A DNA stretch of 64,000 nucleotides from Maylandia zebra (GCF_041146795.1 NC_135176.1:25739786-25803785); one strand, 5' to 3'. Positions 35,851 to 48,714 are shown, numbered from the stretch's first letter. Notes: generated from the sequence alone by a model not told the origin. Numbers and translations: made by a program.

Positions 35851-38128
35851 AATGGGTAAAACTTCCTTCTTACCAGCTTTTGTTTGCAAAGAAAAATAAA
35901 CTAAGTTGATATAAGAAATCATTGTAGCTTGATTGTCTGCTCTCTTTTTTGGCGTCACTTGCTGTCTGAGTTGTCTTTGCCTCAGGACGACCTCACTTCA
36001 CCTGCTCTGCCTAAATGCGTCGTGCTTTTGGATCCTCAAAACAATTACTAGATTTGTCATTTGAGCGCTGGATGACTGGGCATATTTGGAGAGAACTGTC
36101 AGAGATGGTGAATTGCAAGAGGGGACAGAAGAGCTTTTGGCAGGATGAAGAGTGGGGTGACTAGCAATGCAGTGGATCTAATATAGACAGTCTACAGTAT
36201 TAAATCAAAGCAGCAAATATGCAAATCCAATTAGGGAACTAATTTATTGTTGTTTTGAAGTAACAACAATAACTATACACAAATGAATCACTTATTTGAA
36301 TCACATATCCCAAATGCAGTCGGCATCAAATACAGGCAGACTAACTGACACTGACAGCAAAGAATCAGACTGAGGCCAGTGTTGGGCTCCAACTGGTCCA
36401 GGTGGAGCTGTATTGGTGTTGGGCAGGAAGCTGGATTTCAACACTGGTAGTATAAGTTTATGTAGAACTACAGCCTTGTAAAAGGAAAGTTTTAATGCAG
36501 TCCTGAGGAAAAAAAACAAATGCTTATTGCTTCCATAGGAAATAAGAGGGTAAGCAGCAGCCAGGTGCTGCTAATCAAATGCAGCTGATTAACTGATCAT
36601 CAGCAGGTGTGAGCACCTCAATAAGTTTTGGACAGTTTTTTGCATTTGAACAAACCACAAGCTTTCTGAATGAATCCCCTCTGGAAAGATGTGGAGTGAA
36701 GATGTTTGGCCATAATGTGCAGTTCCTTTGCTGATATGATGGGCTTGGTTGCTATAGCCAGACACGGGATCCCCAATTTGGGGTCATGTGACAGGACGAT
36801 AACTCCAGCACAGCAAATCTACAACAGAATGGATGAAAAGCAACAGAATCAAGGTGTTGGGGTTTATGGAGTTCAAAAATACATATGTACAATACATTAT
36901 GTTGGGGGGAAAAAGGTGTTACTGATCATACTGCCAAATGCTAAAATGGTAGTAATGAAAAGCAGACTCTTAAACAAGGCCCAACAAAAGCAATTTCACA
37001 GTTCAAAAGGTTTATTTTCACAGGAAAAAGTTTCACAGGAGTGGATGCCAGCGAGGAGGGTTCCAGGAGACTGAGCGAGACTTCACCGGGAGAGAGGACA
37101 GGCAGGTTAATCCAGGTGAGTTTGTACATGGAGATTTTAGCAAGCCCTACCTACAATTCCTGAAGGTAAAAGGTTTTTAACTGTGAGCAGCAGCTTACTT
37201 TGAGGTGCCACTGGTTTGCTCTGAAGCAGTAATGGAGGTTGGAGGAGGGTGTGTTGGCAGGTGAGCACTTCCTGAAGAAATGAACCAACTCAAAGACGAT
37301 AGGTGAATTTGCCTGAGATGAAAGTCGATTCATGGCATTTAGGAAACACTGGAAGGCAGTTAAATGTACAAACTTATAGGAACACACTGTTAAGAACAGA
37401 AACTCAGGATTGACAAATATGGGTAAAAAGATTTCTGAAGCACACCTGCATAGATGTATTTTTGACATCCTCACATATGTTCATTACTTTAAGAAAACAG
37501 TTAGTGGTTATACTGCATATCGTCTCCACACCAGCTGTAAAAAGAAACAGATTGTGCAAGTGTTCATGGTATTGTGCCCAAGCAGCCACCATAGTAATGA
37601 TTCATTTTGTTTTAGCTAGCCATGATTCACATAGCATGTAAAAAGTCTATATGCATCTTCATTTTCCAGGAAAAGAAGATGCTTCCTGTCTCCACCACTA
37701 CCAATACTATCCAATAAAGGCTGCATGCAATAAACCAGGACAGTTCCAAAAAGATGTGAAGTTCTTCTTTGCTACATGCTAATGTGTAGTGACAGGATCT
37801 TTTTTTTTTTTCCAAGGGGCAAAAAAACTACTTATGCATGATATTTCCCTTCTGTGTGCATGAGAGCCTCATTCATTCTTTCCCAAAGCCATTTCTGTTG
37901 TGCACAAAAAGAAAGTTGGCCTGTGTCTGTTTGTGTTTGTGTGCACGCATGCATGAGTGCAGGCATAGTAAACTGGCTTTTGTGCAATTCATTAGAAATT
38001 CTGCTGACAGAGACTTGCAGAGAAAGCAGTTGTGCGCGCGTGAAGGGAATAACAAGAGGACCACTCCTGCCCAGAGATGGCCTGCAGCTTTAAAGATATC
38101 AGCTCCCTCATATAAAGACTTATAACGT

Positions 38129-38130
<2 letters not shown>
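35850..38130. other. Intergenic, no gene recognised
   Basis: AT-rich sequence with short open frames only. The piece near 36690-36880 has the look of an old DNA-transposon relic, but I could not assign it. Confidence 0.4.

Positions 38131-38206
<76 letters not shown>
38131..38206 (+). repeat. (CA)n microsatellite
   Basis: A run of about 38 uninterrupted CA dinucleotides. It explains the poly-Cys/Val stretch in overlapping minus-strand open frames, which are therefore not genes. Confidence 0.97.
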
Positions 38207-38210
<4 letters not shown>

Positions 38211-39365
38211 CACAAACACTGACTGGACATCGATGTGTGGTTAGTATTCGGGCCCACAAACTTTTCTCATTACAGCTGGTATTTCTGATTAACACGGGCT
38301 GCAGTGAAAGAGAATAATGTGGCTGAATAATAGGCAGGAAAATGAGGTACAGTGTCATTAAGAAACAGAAAAATGTAGTTTGAGCCAGTGTTTGGGTTTT
38401 CTGGCTGTAAAAGCATTTTATTGCGAGTTGCACAGGTGCATGGTAAATTCACAGAGGAACTTCTGTAAGGTTAATGCAGACTAGTTGAAGTAAATAAAAG
38501 AAATAAAACCAACAAAAAGGTGTTTTACAATAAATTTTAAACCTAACTGTCATGATATAATTAAATTAACAAGAATCTAGAATTTTTATCACGTCCAAGA
38601 TAAATTCATTTATTTCATTTGCAGAATCAAATCTTTCTGAGTCTTTAGATGATGATGTCCTCTAGTTATTGCTGGTATTTTATTTTATTTTTTAAAGAAC
38701 TGAGCTCAATATTAAATATTTAAAACTGTAATAATTTTTACATTAAAAGTCAGTCACAATATATATTGTTGCTTGCTGCATCAAACCCACTGAGAATGAG
38801 ACAATTGTTTCAATCAGTCCTCATCTTTTCTCTTTTGATTCACTGCCTCTTCTCCTGTCAACCTTTGTTTCAGGTTACTTAGCCTGGCATTTAAAATAAA
38901 AGGGCTATAAACTCCCAGATAAACACAGCAAGCATCTGAACTTAAGAGCATTTGGCAGCTACAGGGACACAAGTTTGTATTGATAGACACCGGAGATAAA
39001 AGTATAGAGAGAGTGTCACAAAACAAGTGACATGGCCGTGAGAAGAAGCGAGCTGCACACACAAAATGACAGTTAATAGTTAATGAGGAATTTAAGCTAA
39101 CAATGATGTGTGTGGTCGGTGTGGTTATTGCTGTGAGTGAGTGTATGAGTGCAGTGTTGTATAAGAAAACAAACCAGAGAGCAGCAAAACTCCAAAAGGG
39201 TGTCTCAAGGATTAGAATCACCCACAACTGAAATCTAAGGGCTTTCATAGAACACCAGTACACTGGGTCCAGGGTTGCCAGTGCTGGTTGTGGGCAAATC
39301 ACATCTCCTTTCCCAATACCTGCAGAAGAGAGCGGCCACACAGGTAGCTGGAAAGAAAGGTGAAT

Positions 39366-40260
39366 GTACACTCACCTGACATTTTTTAGGTACGTCTGTC
39401 TAATCAGCCAATCACATAGCTGTAACCGGGTGCAACTGAGCAATTAGACAAGGTCAGGACGACCTGCTGAAGTTCAAAGTGAACATCAGAATCGGGAAGA
39501 AAAATGATTGACGTCTGAGTGTAACTCCAGGACTACAGAGAATGCCCCGAAAAAGAGACAATATCCAGTGGGCAGTAGATCTTTTTTTTTTTTTTTTTTT
39601 TTTTTTTAAGCTGACGTCACATGTTTATTTATGGTTTGTAATTAGACCGAAGGTCCGATGTGACCAAATACTTAAAAACAGGGCAACAGTATTTTTACAA
39701 TGAAAATCATCCTAAATGTGCATCATGGTTGTAAAAGTGTCATTTTGAGACACAGTGAATGAATGGTACACATAAGGGGGAGGTGAGTAAAAATGCCTTG
39801 ATGATGTCAGAGAAGAGTGGCCAGACTGCTTTCAGTTAATAGGACACCAACAGAAAATCAAATAACCCCTTGTTATTTGATTTTCCTTAAGTCCACACTT
39901 CAGCCAGCTAAGAACAGGAAATTGAGGCAACTATTTGCTCAGTCTCACCAATATTGGACAACAGAAGTTTGGAAAAATTGCCTGGTCTGATGAGTCCTGA
40001 TTTCTGCTGTGACATTCAGGTGGTACGGTAAGTATCTATGTAAGCCTTTGAAAGAAAGCATGGATCCATGCTGCCTTGTATCAGTGGTTCAGGCTGCTGC
40101 TGCTGGTGTAATGGTGCGGGGGATATTTTCTTGGTACACTTTTGGGCCCCTTAGTATCAACATGGCATCATTTAAACTCCACAGCCTGCCTGAGTATTGC
40201 TGCTGACCTTCCTGTCCATGCCTTAATGACCACAGTGTACCCATCTAAATGCAGAATGAT
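39366..40260 (+). mobile_element. Tc1-like transposon relic (5' end and part of the transposase)
   Basis: The left end, gtacactcacctgacatttt then ttaggtacgtctgtctaatc, is a decayed inverted repeat of the same family as 24300-24651. Inside, gcctggtctgatgagtcctg encodes AWSDES followed by a stop, so the first catalytic Asp region is recognisable but broken. Farther on, tggcatcatttaaactccac and the following cagcctgcctgagtattgct match the family body. The element is interrupted by a T-run-led insertion at about 39582-39785 and has no 3' end here. Confidence 0.75.
39582..39785 (-). repeat. Probable retroposed insertion with a poly(A) tail, nested in the Tc1 relic
   Basis: A run of about 26 T at 39582-39607 begins roughly 200 bp of sequence that does not belong to the Tc1-like family; family sequence resumes with aaaatgccttgatgatgtca. 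A T-run at one edge suggests a minus-strand retroposon with an A tail. The source sequence was not recognised. Confidence 0.45.
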
Positions 40261-40269
40261 GATTAGATA

Positions 40270-41760
40270 TCACTCTGTATTGGATAATTAGTTATTATTA
40301 ATCTCTGGCTCTCCTCCACAGTGTCTTTTCCTGTCTTCCTCCCTTCACTCCCAAACCGTGAGAGGGGGAAGACAGAACCAGGCTCAGGGAGGTGGCCTCT
40401 CCCTGAGCAACAAACAGCGTTGCTCATCACAAATCTGTAGCTCTGTTTCCTAAAATCTGAGCCCCCTGGGTGGGCTCCATGTGGATCACCAAAGTTTCTA
40501 ATCTACCTTTTTCATTGTTGTAGTTTGATAATCAAGTTACCGTACAATATTTAATTAAATTTTGACAATTTTAAAGAGTAAAAAAACAAAGCCACAGGGT
40601 TTAAATTAGGCGTTAGTCTTCCTTTATTGAAGGGGTTTTGACCAGGAAATGTAAAAATTAATACTTGGAAATAAGATGTTCTAGTGGCTATCTGATGTCT
40701 TAAGCACCACAAAATACTTCACCTCATGATTAAAGGTTTGAGGAGTCTTAATTTTCAGACTTCAAATTGTGACTCAGTATTTTTACCTTAAAGAATAGCT
40801 GCCATAAAGAACCGTCACCAACTCTGCACTTCTACTCAGTGGCACGGAGCATCTCACCATCATCCCATTGTTGTGGTTTTATGGCTCACAAGCTCGCTGT
40901 TGTAGTTCATTCTCTCATCAGCCTCATTTCCAGCCTCAGCGGGCAGTGAAAAAACCCTGCTAAACCGACTGCTGTTTGGCATAAGGGCTGACAGCATACA
41001 GTGTGCAGAGGTGTGAAATTGGACAGGGTTTAAACTTCTCTCTGGAACTCGCTTTTCATCCATCACACAACCTCTTTTTGTGTGTACAACTGAGGGAAAC
41101 CAAAAGGCTTCTAAGAGAGATGGTCTGAATGTGTGCACCGTAATCTCCACCCTTATGATTCATCACGAGATAACAAAGGCACACAAAAGACAAAGCCAAG
41201 GCGATGCCGAGTGATTTGCACCACCCCCGAGTGAGCAGGTGTAAATGTTTCTGCCTTGAATGTGACTACATGACACTTTGTATTTGAAAAGAGACCCTCT
41301 CTCTACTCTTCTACTCCAGGATTCATTTTTTAGATTCGGCCAACTTGACCTAGACAGCTGAGAGGAGAGGACCTGTATGAATATTAAAATAAGCGCTGTA
41401 ATCACTCTCCATTTACTAGCCCACAAACATATGCCATGCTTTAAACTGTGCCTGAATAGCTGCATTAATCTTTCAGTATGCACTCATCTACTGTGAGTTC
41501 ATCATCCAGGGACCCTCACTCCCTCCAAGGCCATTCATTTTTCATGGAGCCCCGACGGTGATGGAGCATGTCCACGAGTGCAACTGGGAAATTACCGTGA
41601 GAATCTTCAACACTTTGTGGTACGAACGCATATTAAAAGAAAATCACATGGACCTTAATCTAACTAAATGTTGCTTTCTGCTTTTTTATTTTTTGTTGTT
41701 GCCACTCATCTCTGTTTTATATCCCAAGCTGCATGGGAACTACTTGAGTTGAGGTGCAAA
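40270..41760. other. Intergenic, no gene recognised
   Basis: No coding exon or recognisable mobile element. The 40860-41483 portion is more GC-balanced and repeat-free, and could include non-coding conserved sequence. Confidence 0.4.
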
Positions 41761-41764
41761 ACAT

Positions 41765-42085
41765 CACTGCCATTATCCATCCGTCTCTCCTTTTGAGGGT
41801 ACTGGAGCCTATTCCAGGTGTCATAGGGCCAAAGGCGGGGTACACCGTGGACAGGTTACCAGTCTAACAAACAGAGACAGACAACCATTTGCACCTATGG
41901 GCAATTTAGATTAATCAATTGACCTATCCACACAAACTGCATGTGGTTGGACAGTGGGAGTGCTCAGAGGAAACCCACACAAACACAGGGAAAACATGCA
42001 AACTTCATACAGAAAGACTTCAGTCTAATGGTGGAATTGAACTATGCAGCAACAGTGCTAACCACTGTGCCACTGTGCTGCCACT
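41765..42085 (-). repeat. Widespread teleost interspersed repeat, minus copy
   Basis: Starts with ttatccatccgtctctcctt and contains ggcggggtacaccgtggaca, gggaaaacatgcaaacttca and gctaaccactgtgccactgt, the complement of the element at 29540-29835. It extends farther at the 5' end than the other copies in the window. Confidence 0.7.
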
Positions 42086-42089
42086 ACCA

Positions 42090-43760
42090 TTAAACCCTGT
42101 ATTTCCCTTGCACATCTCTGCTGCTTGTTTAAGACTCTTAAAGCCTGTAAGCAAGTTTCCAAACCATCGGGAACATCTGCTTTATTTATTAACCCTCTCA
42201 GGCTCAAATTAAACTTTTTGTTGCTAATGCACAACCAAGTCCTACAGTGATACTTCTGAGTAGAAAAAACTCATAAAATATGTATGTGGGGTAATCAGGT
42301 TGTTAGTTTTTAACTGTTGCAAATCGGCAACGCCTGCCTCGAGAGGGTTAAATCCAGAAAGTTAATTTAATTTCAGAACAAAAGATTTATGGCTTTTCAG
42401 AAGCATTTCAAATCCTATATTTCTGATGAGGTGCTAACTCCCCAATAAATGGCTGATGAGCCTTTACAGTGTAAAAAAACACCCCAAAGCTTCAACGAGA
42501 TTAATGATAAAAAAAAAAAATATCGGGACATGGATATGAAACCCATTTGTTCTCATATTCATACCCAGCTCTTTTTGCTTTTATGCTTGTCAAACTTTAG
42601 TGAGTATTTCTTTTAAAAAAAAGAAAAGTATAATGTTGTCAGAACCCTCGAAAGAAAATGACTTATGACTTGTGAAAAATACATTTATTTAAAAAGGAAA
42701 ATGTGAAAGATCAGCTCATATCAGCTCATCAGTAATGTGTGTGGATCTGTGATCAGTGCAAAAAAAATAAATAAAAAATCAAAGAATAAAGTAAACCAAA
42801 CGACTTGGAATGAATGCAATGGAGACCGATTGCAAAGGTCCTCAGTTGAACAATTAACCCAGGTGACAAACATCACTCTAAATAAGCCACACCTCTAATC
42901 CAGGTAGCCGCCACAACCTGTGAGTGGATACAGAAGCCCCATCACATTGATGTTAAATGATGTTAACATGTTTTCCCTTCTTTCAAGAGGTTTCTGAGAA
43001 CTTTGGAGATTATTAAAAGTCACATTAAGCAGTGACAGCTGTGCAGCTATAACACATGAATTTCTACTTAATATCTCAGATTACTCTGCTCTTATGATAT
43101 GCAGAGACCAGTGCTTTCAATACAGCTGCTGTGGTTGCGTTTCAGAGAGGTGTGGGCTAAAGTGTCTGAAAATAACCAACTCTGTGGGGGACATCAGAAG
43201 AGAGAAGACTCACACCTCTAGCTCACCTCTACCCAAGGCTGTATAGGACTAAAATAGCAAGTATTCTGCACATGTAGAGCATCATTTAACCTTTAATAGG
43301 TTCTTCAAAGTGTTTCGGAGGAACGCACATGCAGCCAACTCTGCGATTAGCGAACACATGGGTCTCGGCCACCCACTTGTTGGCTCTAAGCACAGCAATT
43401 TCCTGTTGATGCTCTTATTGTTTCATAGGCTGTGTAATATGACAATGATTTACATTCATACTGGGCAATTCAGCATCTCTTGTACTGAAGTTTAATTCCA
43501 GTGTGCAAACCCTGTGGCTACGATAATGAACCCAAACAGATTAACTCTATTCAATTCAGAACAATTTAATTTTAAATACGCGATTTTAAATCATATGTCT
43601 CTCGAATGAGGTCAGCACTTTAAAACTAAGAGAAACCAAACAAGTCTCCAGTGAACATGGACTCAGAATTAAAACTGTCCTTTATTTGTGGAGTTTCTTT
43701 TTAGAGACTTCTAGCTTATGTTTTGCTTTTCCCAGCGGCCTCACTAGCTGCTTAGATTCA
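42090..43760. other. Intergenic, no gene recognised
   Basis: AT-rich, with short A-runs. The part at 43250-43500 is GC-balanced and non-repetitive by eye. No exon signal. Confidence 0.4.
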
Positions 43761-43767
43761 CTTACAA

Positions 43768-43880
43768 CTGGGGTGTCAAACATAAGGCCCGAGCAGGCTG
43801 AAATTACTCAAATCTGGCCTACTGGTCAGCTTTGTAAAGTCTAAAGGAGGACATACATTTCAGACATTTAAGTGCATTGT
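43768..43880 (+). mobile_element. hAT-like repeat fragment
   Basis: ctggggtgtcaaacataagg then cccgagcaggctgaaattac, followed by ctggcctactggtcagcttt, is the familiar terminal region of a vertebrate hAT-type non-autonomous repeat (GGGGTGTCAAAC...GGCCCG). Short and decayed. Confidence 0.45.
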
Positions 43881-43899
43881 CATAGGTTTTATAGCTTTT

Positions 43900-46800
43900 T
43901 CTGTTAATAAAGACCTCCCCCATGGCCATTCATACTGTACCAAACTAATTAAGTAATTACTAATTAGTAAGTTATTGTAATTCCAGTGCTAAAACATTCA
44001 TCTTTCCTATGAAATATGCCCTCCATACATTAAAAATAAAAAGACCAAAAATAAAAATAATAAAAATTAAATGTTGTCAAACAATAAAAACTTAACTTAA
44101 AGAAGAAAATGCACCCTGGAAACGAAACTGAATTAAAAACATATAGTCAAAGTGGAATAAAAGTAAAATCTAATTAGAAATTCCAAAACTACAACAACAC
44201 TAATTTGTGGCAACCCATAGTTTTACAGACCTGCCAGATGTTGCCGATCCTGTCTATTGACAGAATCGATCACCTGGTTACTGTGTTGCTCTACGACGTG
44301 CTGAACCAGCAGCAGCTGACACCATCACAATCAACAAGACTCAACATGAGGAACTCTGGCTCTGTCCAGGCGGTGGGAGGGGCAGGCAGCACTGGATCTT
44401 CCAGTCTGCTTGAGGTATCATGAACAATGGCTCTCAACCCTTCGATGAATGTAGGCGCTATAAACTAGAATACATGAACTCCACAGAAGCTCCTTTTACG
44501 CTTTTCCTTATCTTTTGTCATATACCTATATACGGCTAAAATGGTGGATGCTTGTGAAACATCACTGAAGATTCAAATAATGAGTTCAGCGTATGTAAAA
44601 GTAACCTTTGCACTCTAATTGCTCAGTTTCAGGCAGAATTTGCTACACTTGGCTCTGTATCATGTTCATGAGAAGAAATATAGTTAATATGGGGCATCAC
44701 TTAAGGCCCAGGTTCAAGTCTGACCTGCTGCCCTTTGCTGTTCGTCTTCTCTGCTTTGACCTCCACTTCCCTGACTAATCTTCACTAATAAAGGCAAAAA
44801 ATGTTTTTAAAAAAACATACCTAATATGGTTACTTCACTCAAAGCTCCAGCTGTGAGCACAGAAGCCCCACCCACCTGCAGTTCAAACCTTCTCTTTGCA
44901 AGAAGCAGCCAATCAGAAGAAAGCTGGCTAAAAAGAAGTAACAACAACTCCTCTAACAGAGGGGACAATGATGAGTTGGATGAAGGCCTTGAATTATATA
45001 AATAAAGATTATAAAAAAAATTGTGTCAATCATGGAATCATGCACAGCTACTCCAGTAGAATTCAGGTATAAACATGGCGCTGGAAAATATTAATAAAGG
45101 TTGCCTTTATAAATAATAAAACATTTCATTTCCCCTATGGGGCATCCTGTTGACGTTATTAGCATCCTTAATAAAGCAGTCTGCAACACTCTGATGGCAC
45201 AGATGTAATCTGAGGCCTCGAATCCAGTTTGAGTAACTGATCCAGCATTTCAAAGGTTAATGAACACCAAAGGGCTGCACAGCAGCTCCTGCTTCTTAAT
45301 ATTTTTTTTAATCATTCCAGCAATCATTTCATCGTTCCTCTCCCTGCCTTTGAGTTGAACAGCAGACATATGGTGATTACATTGCAAAATAATGTACCAG
45401 CCTGGCAATGATATTGTATCAAAGGCTGAGTGACTTTTAAAGCTGTGTTCACACCAATTTGAGAACAGTGCGAAAAAGTGAAGCCCTCTCATTCATTTGA
45501 ATGACAACAGTCTAGCAACACAGGGAGGGTGTGAAGTTTATTGCCTGTTAAACCTCACAAATAGACAGCATAATGTTTACTGTGCATAAATTACCACTTT
45601 TCACACTACGAACTCAAACCCTCAAGCTGAGATACAAGGCTGCAGATTATCAGCGTTACGAAACAAAAGAAAAATGGGACTACGCTCATCATGAAATAAA
45701 ACAGAAGCCCACTGTTTGCATGAGAAAGCAGTATTAGTGGCATACGGCATATTCTCACAATGCTTTAAAGTCTCAGTAGGTCGAGGTGTCCTCGTTGTAG
45801 AAGCGTCTCCTCACTTCTCCTTCACCCACACTTCTATATTTGGAGTTTGTGTCACAATGCCTGCAGTAATCTTCCAGTCAGGGAGTTGAGCTTATCTCGG
45901 TCGTGATTTCAATTAGAGGCTTTTTTTGTAAATTGTTTCTACAGTCATGTGAAAAAAATAAAAATATATTTGAACTAATAAACACCTGAATTTCTTTGAA
46001 ACAGTAGTAGAAGGTGTCAAAAATCAACAAAATGTTAGGTTTTTTTAGTCATAATGTAAAAGAGTTATTACATAGATAAGAGTGAACAAAAAAGCCTGAC
46101 GTTTATCACAAATTCAAATGCAGAAAGTCTGAATCAAAGGTTCAAGAGTCTGCTAAACGTTTTTTATCAACAACCTCCAGAGAAAATGAGCTGTGGGTGT
46201 CTTCGTGGATAAATCATTCTACCAAGTGAGGTATATTTCAAATGATTGTCTAATAGCACGTAAACGGCAAGAAGAATCTACCAGAAGTGATGAGCAATCC
46301 TAAATGTCTTCATAGGTTGGGCAGGTATCTCAATCAGAAAGACTGTGCACAGATTTTATTGTCGTGGGAGGCGAGCCATTAAGAAGCCCATTATGAGAGC
46401 TGGACAAAACCTGAACTGGAAAAGTGTCAGTCTCTGATTGAACTACAAATTCTGCTTGAGCATAATGAGATTATATCTGTATCAAATTAAAGCTGAACCA
46501 GAAAGTGAACTTTCATCAGGATAATTATGATCCTAATTGCACTAAAAAAAAATCCACAAAGAAATACACTCGGTAGTCACTTTTATGGTGAAAAACTTGC
46601 AAAGAAAACTTACAAAAATTGTATTACTTACGCCTTGCTAGGACCAGTCAGACTCCCTTCTACCTTTACTTTTCATGCCACAGATTTAAACAAAAAAAAC
46701 AGTTCAGTGGAATTTTGGTCCATCGCCACCAAAACCTGCAATCCATATTTAGAGGGCTAACTGTATCTGGCTGTTCTAGGCTGATATAAAACTTCAGCAG

Positions 46801-47340
46801 TGTGAAGATCATGTATTTGCCCCCAGAACCCACACACTGAAGCAGATATTGATTTCCAAAGTGTTTACTTAGCAGAGTTACACCTGCGACAGCTTGATTT
46901 AATGAAGAGTTAAACTGATTTTCAGCTGTAGATCTGTGATAAATGCACAGAGATGTTCTCCGAGCACAAATCCCATAAAGTCTCATGGTAACAAGTGTAG
47001 GTGTGGAGCTTTCTAGCAACTTTAGAAGCAAATGAAATCCTCACAGCATGCACAGACCTACAAATGAATGCAATTTCTGTTATTATAAAGAAGCTTAAAA
47101 TCTTCATAGCATGTAGGTTTGCAGCATTTGACTGACCACACCCTCAGGAATGCCACTGATAGCTAATTTTCCTCCTTATTTAGTCACCAGGATGATTAGT
47201 GTTTATTAGTTTGCTGATTGGAATGAAGCGCACGCACCGGGGTCATGTTAATACATAAATTACATCTCAGGGTGAAGAGGGGGGGGAACAAACAACCCTG
47301 CCAGCTGACTGGTATAGGAGACCTTTAATGCAGCTGCAGC
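43900..47340. other. Intergenic upstream of the C11orf87-like gene
   Basis: No exon recognised. A decayed DNA-transposon relic lies at about 45940-46460. The stretch 45180-45900 is GC-balanced and non-repetitive, so distal regulatory sequence for the neuronal gene to the right is possible but untested. Confidence 0.4.
45940..46460 (+). mobile_element. Decayed Tc1/mariner-type transposon relic
   Basis: Begins tacagtcatgtgaaaaaaat, the terminal sequence of a teleost Tc1-like family (TACAGTCATGTGAAAA...). The interior contains fragments such as agaagaatctaccagaagtg but no open transposase. The 3' boundary is unclear. Confidence 0.45.
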
Positions 47341-47349
47341 TCTTCATTC

Positions 47350-47687
47350 AGATGCTGAGTGGAGCAGCGGACGGCTGGAGGAGGAGGGACGCTTTTCCAG
47401 GAAAACCAGACACAGCTCTATTCTAATCGCATTTTTGAAAAGCCCACTTTGATGCATAGTGAGGGAGTTTCCCTCTCTACCTGAGATATTTAGCTGGGGG
47501 AAAGCGCCGTCCTAGATGCAGACTGAGCGGATTGCGGCAATCAAAGCGTCCTGAATGATCGGAGCTCAGCAGCAGCAGCAGCAACAGCATCACATTGTAT
47601 GAAATGCGTCACCGCGATCCAGTTTTCCCATTTACACACATCGGCTCGCCACTCACGGACCGCTTCCCGCACTGACTGTTTTATCAG
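47350..47687 (+). other. Putative 5' UTR exon of the C11orf87-like gene
   Basis: The sequence ends in ttttatcag followed by the donor gtaagac at 47688. It pairs with the acceptor tcggtgcag at 48157-48165, giving a 478-bp intron in the 5' UTR. The exon includes a short (cag)n-type run (agcagcagcagcagcaacag, 47568-47587). The start position is a guess from where GC content rises; no TATA box was found. Confidence 0.5.
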
Positions 47688-48251
47688 GTAAGACTCCAGC
47701 TTTTTTCCTCCTCCTGTTTAAATATAGCCTACCTGCCTGAGCTGATGCAGATTATTATACTCTGCGTAAAGATGACATTCTTATCTTAAAACGCTGCTGC
47801 GTGGAGCGCAGAAAAGGGCTTCTGTTGGGTCTAAATCTCGAAGGCCTACACATTACAATAGCTGATGTATTGTCCCGACTTCTGCTGTGTCTTACATTCA
47901 AAGCAACGTCCGAATTTAATTCATTCATTTATTTTCAACCTGACCTGGGCGTATTATCTGTTAGGAGTTGGCACATTTCATCTAACACTGGGATTCAGTG
48001 CCATCACAGTGCCATCACAGTGCCACTTGCCATCTTAATTGTCTCGGTTTGGTTTTGTTAATGTAGAATGGATCAGCTAATGGGGAAACTGGAGGGCGGG
48101 TTTCTAATGTTCTGCCTCCACTGGAGCTGATCAAGCGGGTCTCGTGTGTCTTCTTTTCGGTGCAGGTAACCACATGCGCGGGCCGGTGTCACCGCGCTGA
48201 GCCCGGAGAGCACGAAGGGTACAGGGGTCAGTGAGACTTGGAGTGGCCGGG

Positions 48252-48683
48252 ATGACAGCCAGAACCGCCGAGGCCTCGGGGCTGTCGGTGCCGCTGCACC
48301 GCTGTCACGGGGGGTTCCAGGCCAGTAACGGCACCTGCGCGGAGCAGCTCAGCCTATTTCCGCCGTTCTCCTCCACCCTCGCGCTTCTCGTGCTGGTGGC
48401 CGTGCTCGTGGGGATCGTCCTCGTTTCCCTGGCAACCTTCCACTTCCACAAGAGGAAGCTTCGGAATAGGAAGATCCAACGCGCGCAGGAGGAGTACGAG
48501 CGCGACAGTCGCAACCCCGCGCGCGCCGGGGCGAGCGGGGAGCCCGTGAGGCCGTGCGTCATCGTCCGACCAGTGAGATGTGAGGAGAAGCTCTCGTGTC
48601 AGAGCGCGGAGAGCGCGGAGAGCGGGGACGTGGAGGCGGAGGACAAACAGGCGCTGCACGAGACAGTTTCTCTTGACTGTTAA
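48252..48683 (+). CDS. c11orf87: C11orf87-like single-pass membrane protein
   Basis: A 143-aa protein encoded in one exon. The first ATG in frame is at 48252, MTARTAEASG. Layout: a short Cys-containing extracellular N-terminus (residues about 1-35), a hydrophobic membrane segment (FSSTLALLVLVAVLVGIVLV), then a basic and highly characteristic juxtamembrane stretch (FHFHKRKLRNRKIQRAQEEY). The C-terminal tail is acidic and Ser-rich and ends in HETVSLDC. The membrane and juxtamembrane parts are those of vertebrate C11orf87 (neuronal integral membrane protein, human about 197 aa, function unknown). This copy has a shorter, diverged ectodomain and tail, so it may be the orthologue or a fish paralogue. 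High GC and CpG in the exon contrast with the AT-rich surroundings. Confidence 0.85.
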   Translation: MTARTAEASGLSVPLHRCHGGFQASNGTCAEQLSLFPPFSSTLALLVLVAVLVGIVLVSLATFHFHKRKLRNRKIQRAQEEYERDSRNPARAGASGEPVRPCVIVRPVRCEEKLSCQSAESAESGDVEAEDKQALHETVSLDC

Positions 48684-48714
48684 CTTAGTGCAACTTCAGG
48701 GAACGAGACTGTGG

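Noticed and set aside
37873-38433. 186-codon minus-strand open frame with a long Cys/Val stretch
   Set aside because: The repetitive part is simply the (CA)n microsatellite translated; the flanks show no family features.
38814-39371. 185-codon minus-strand open frame
   Set aside because: It is long for this window but has no recognisable domain, an irregular hydrophobic and Cys-rich composition, and ends at the boundary of a transposon relic. No promoter or splice context supports it.
44205-44423. 72-codon plus-strand frame with a coding-like look
   Set aside because: No recognised domain; it is close to a hAT-like fragment and probably repeat-derived, but I could not assign it.
48305-48659. 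Minus-strand open frames over the C11orf87-like exon
   Set aside because: Antisense shadows of the GC-rich coding exon.
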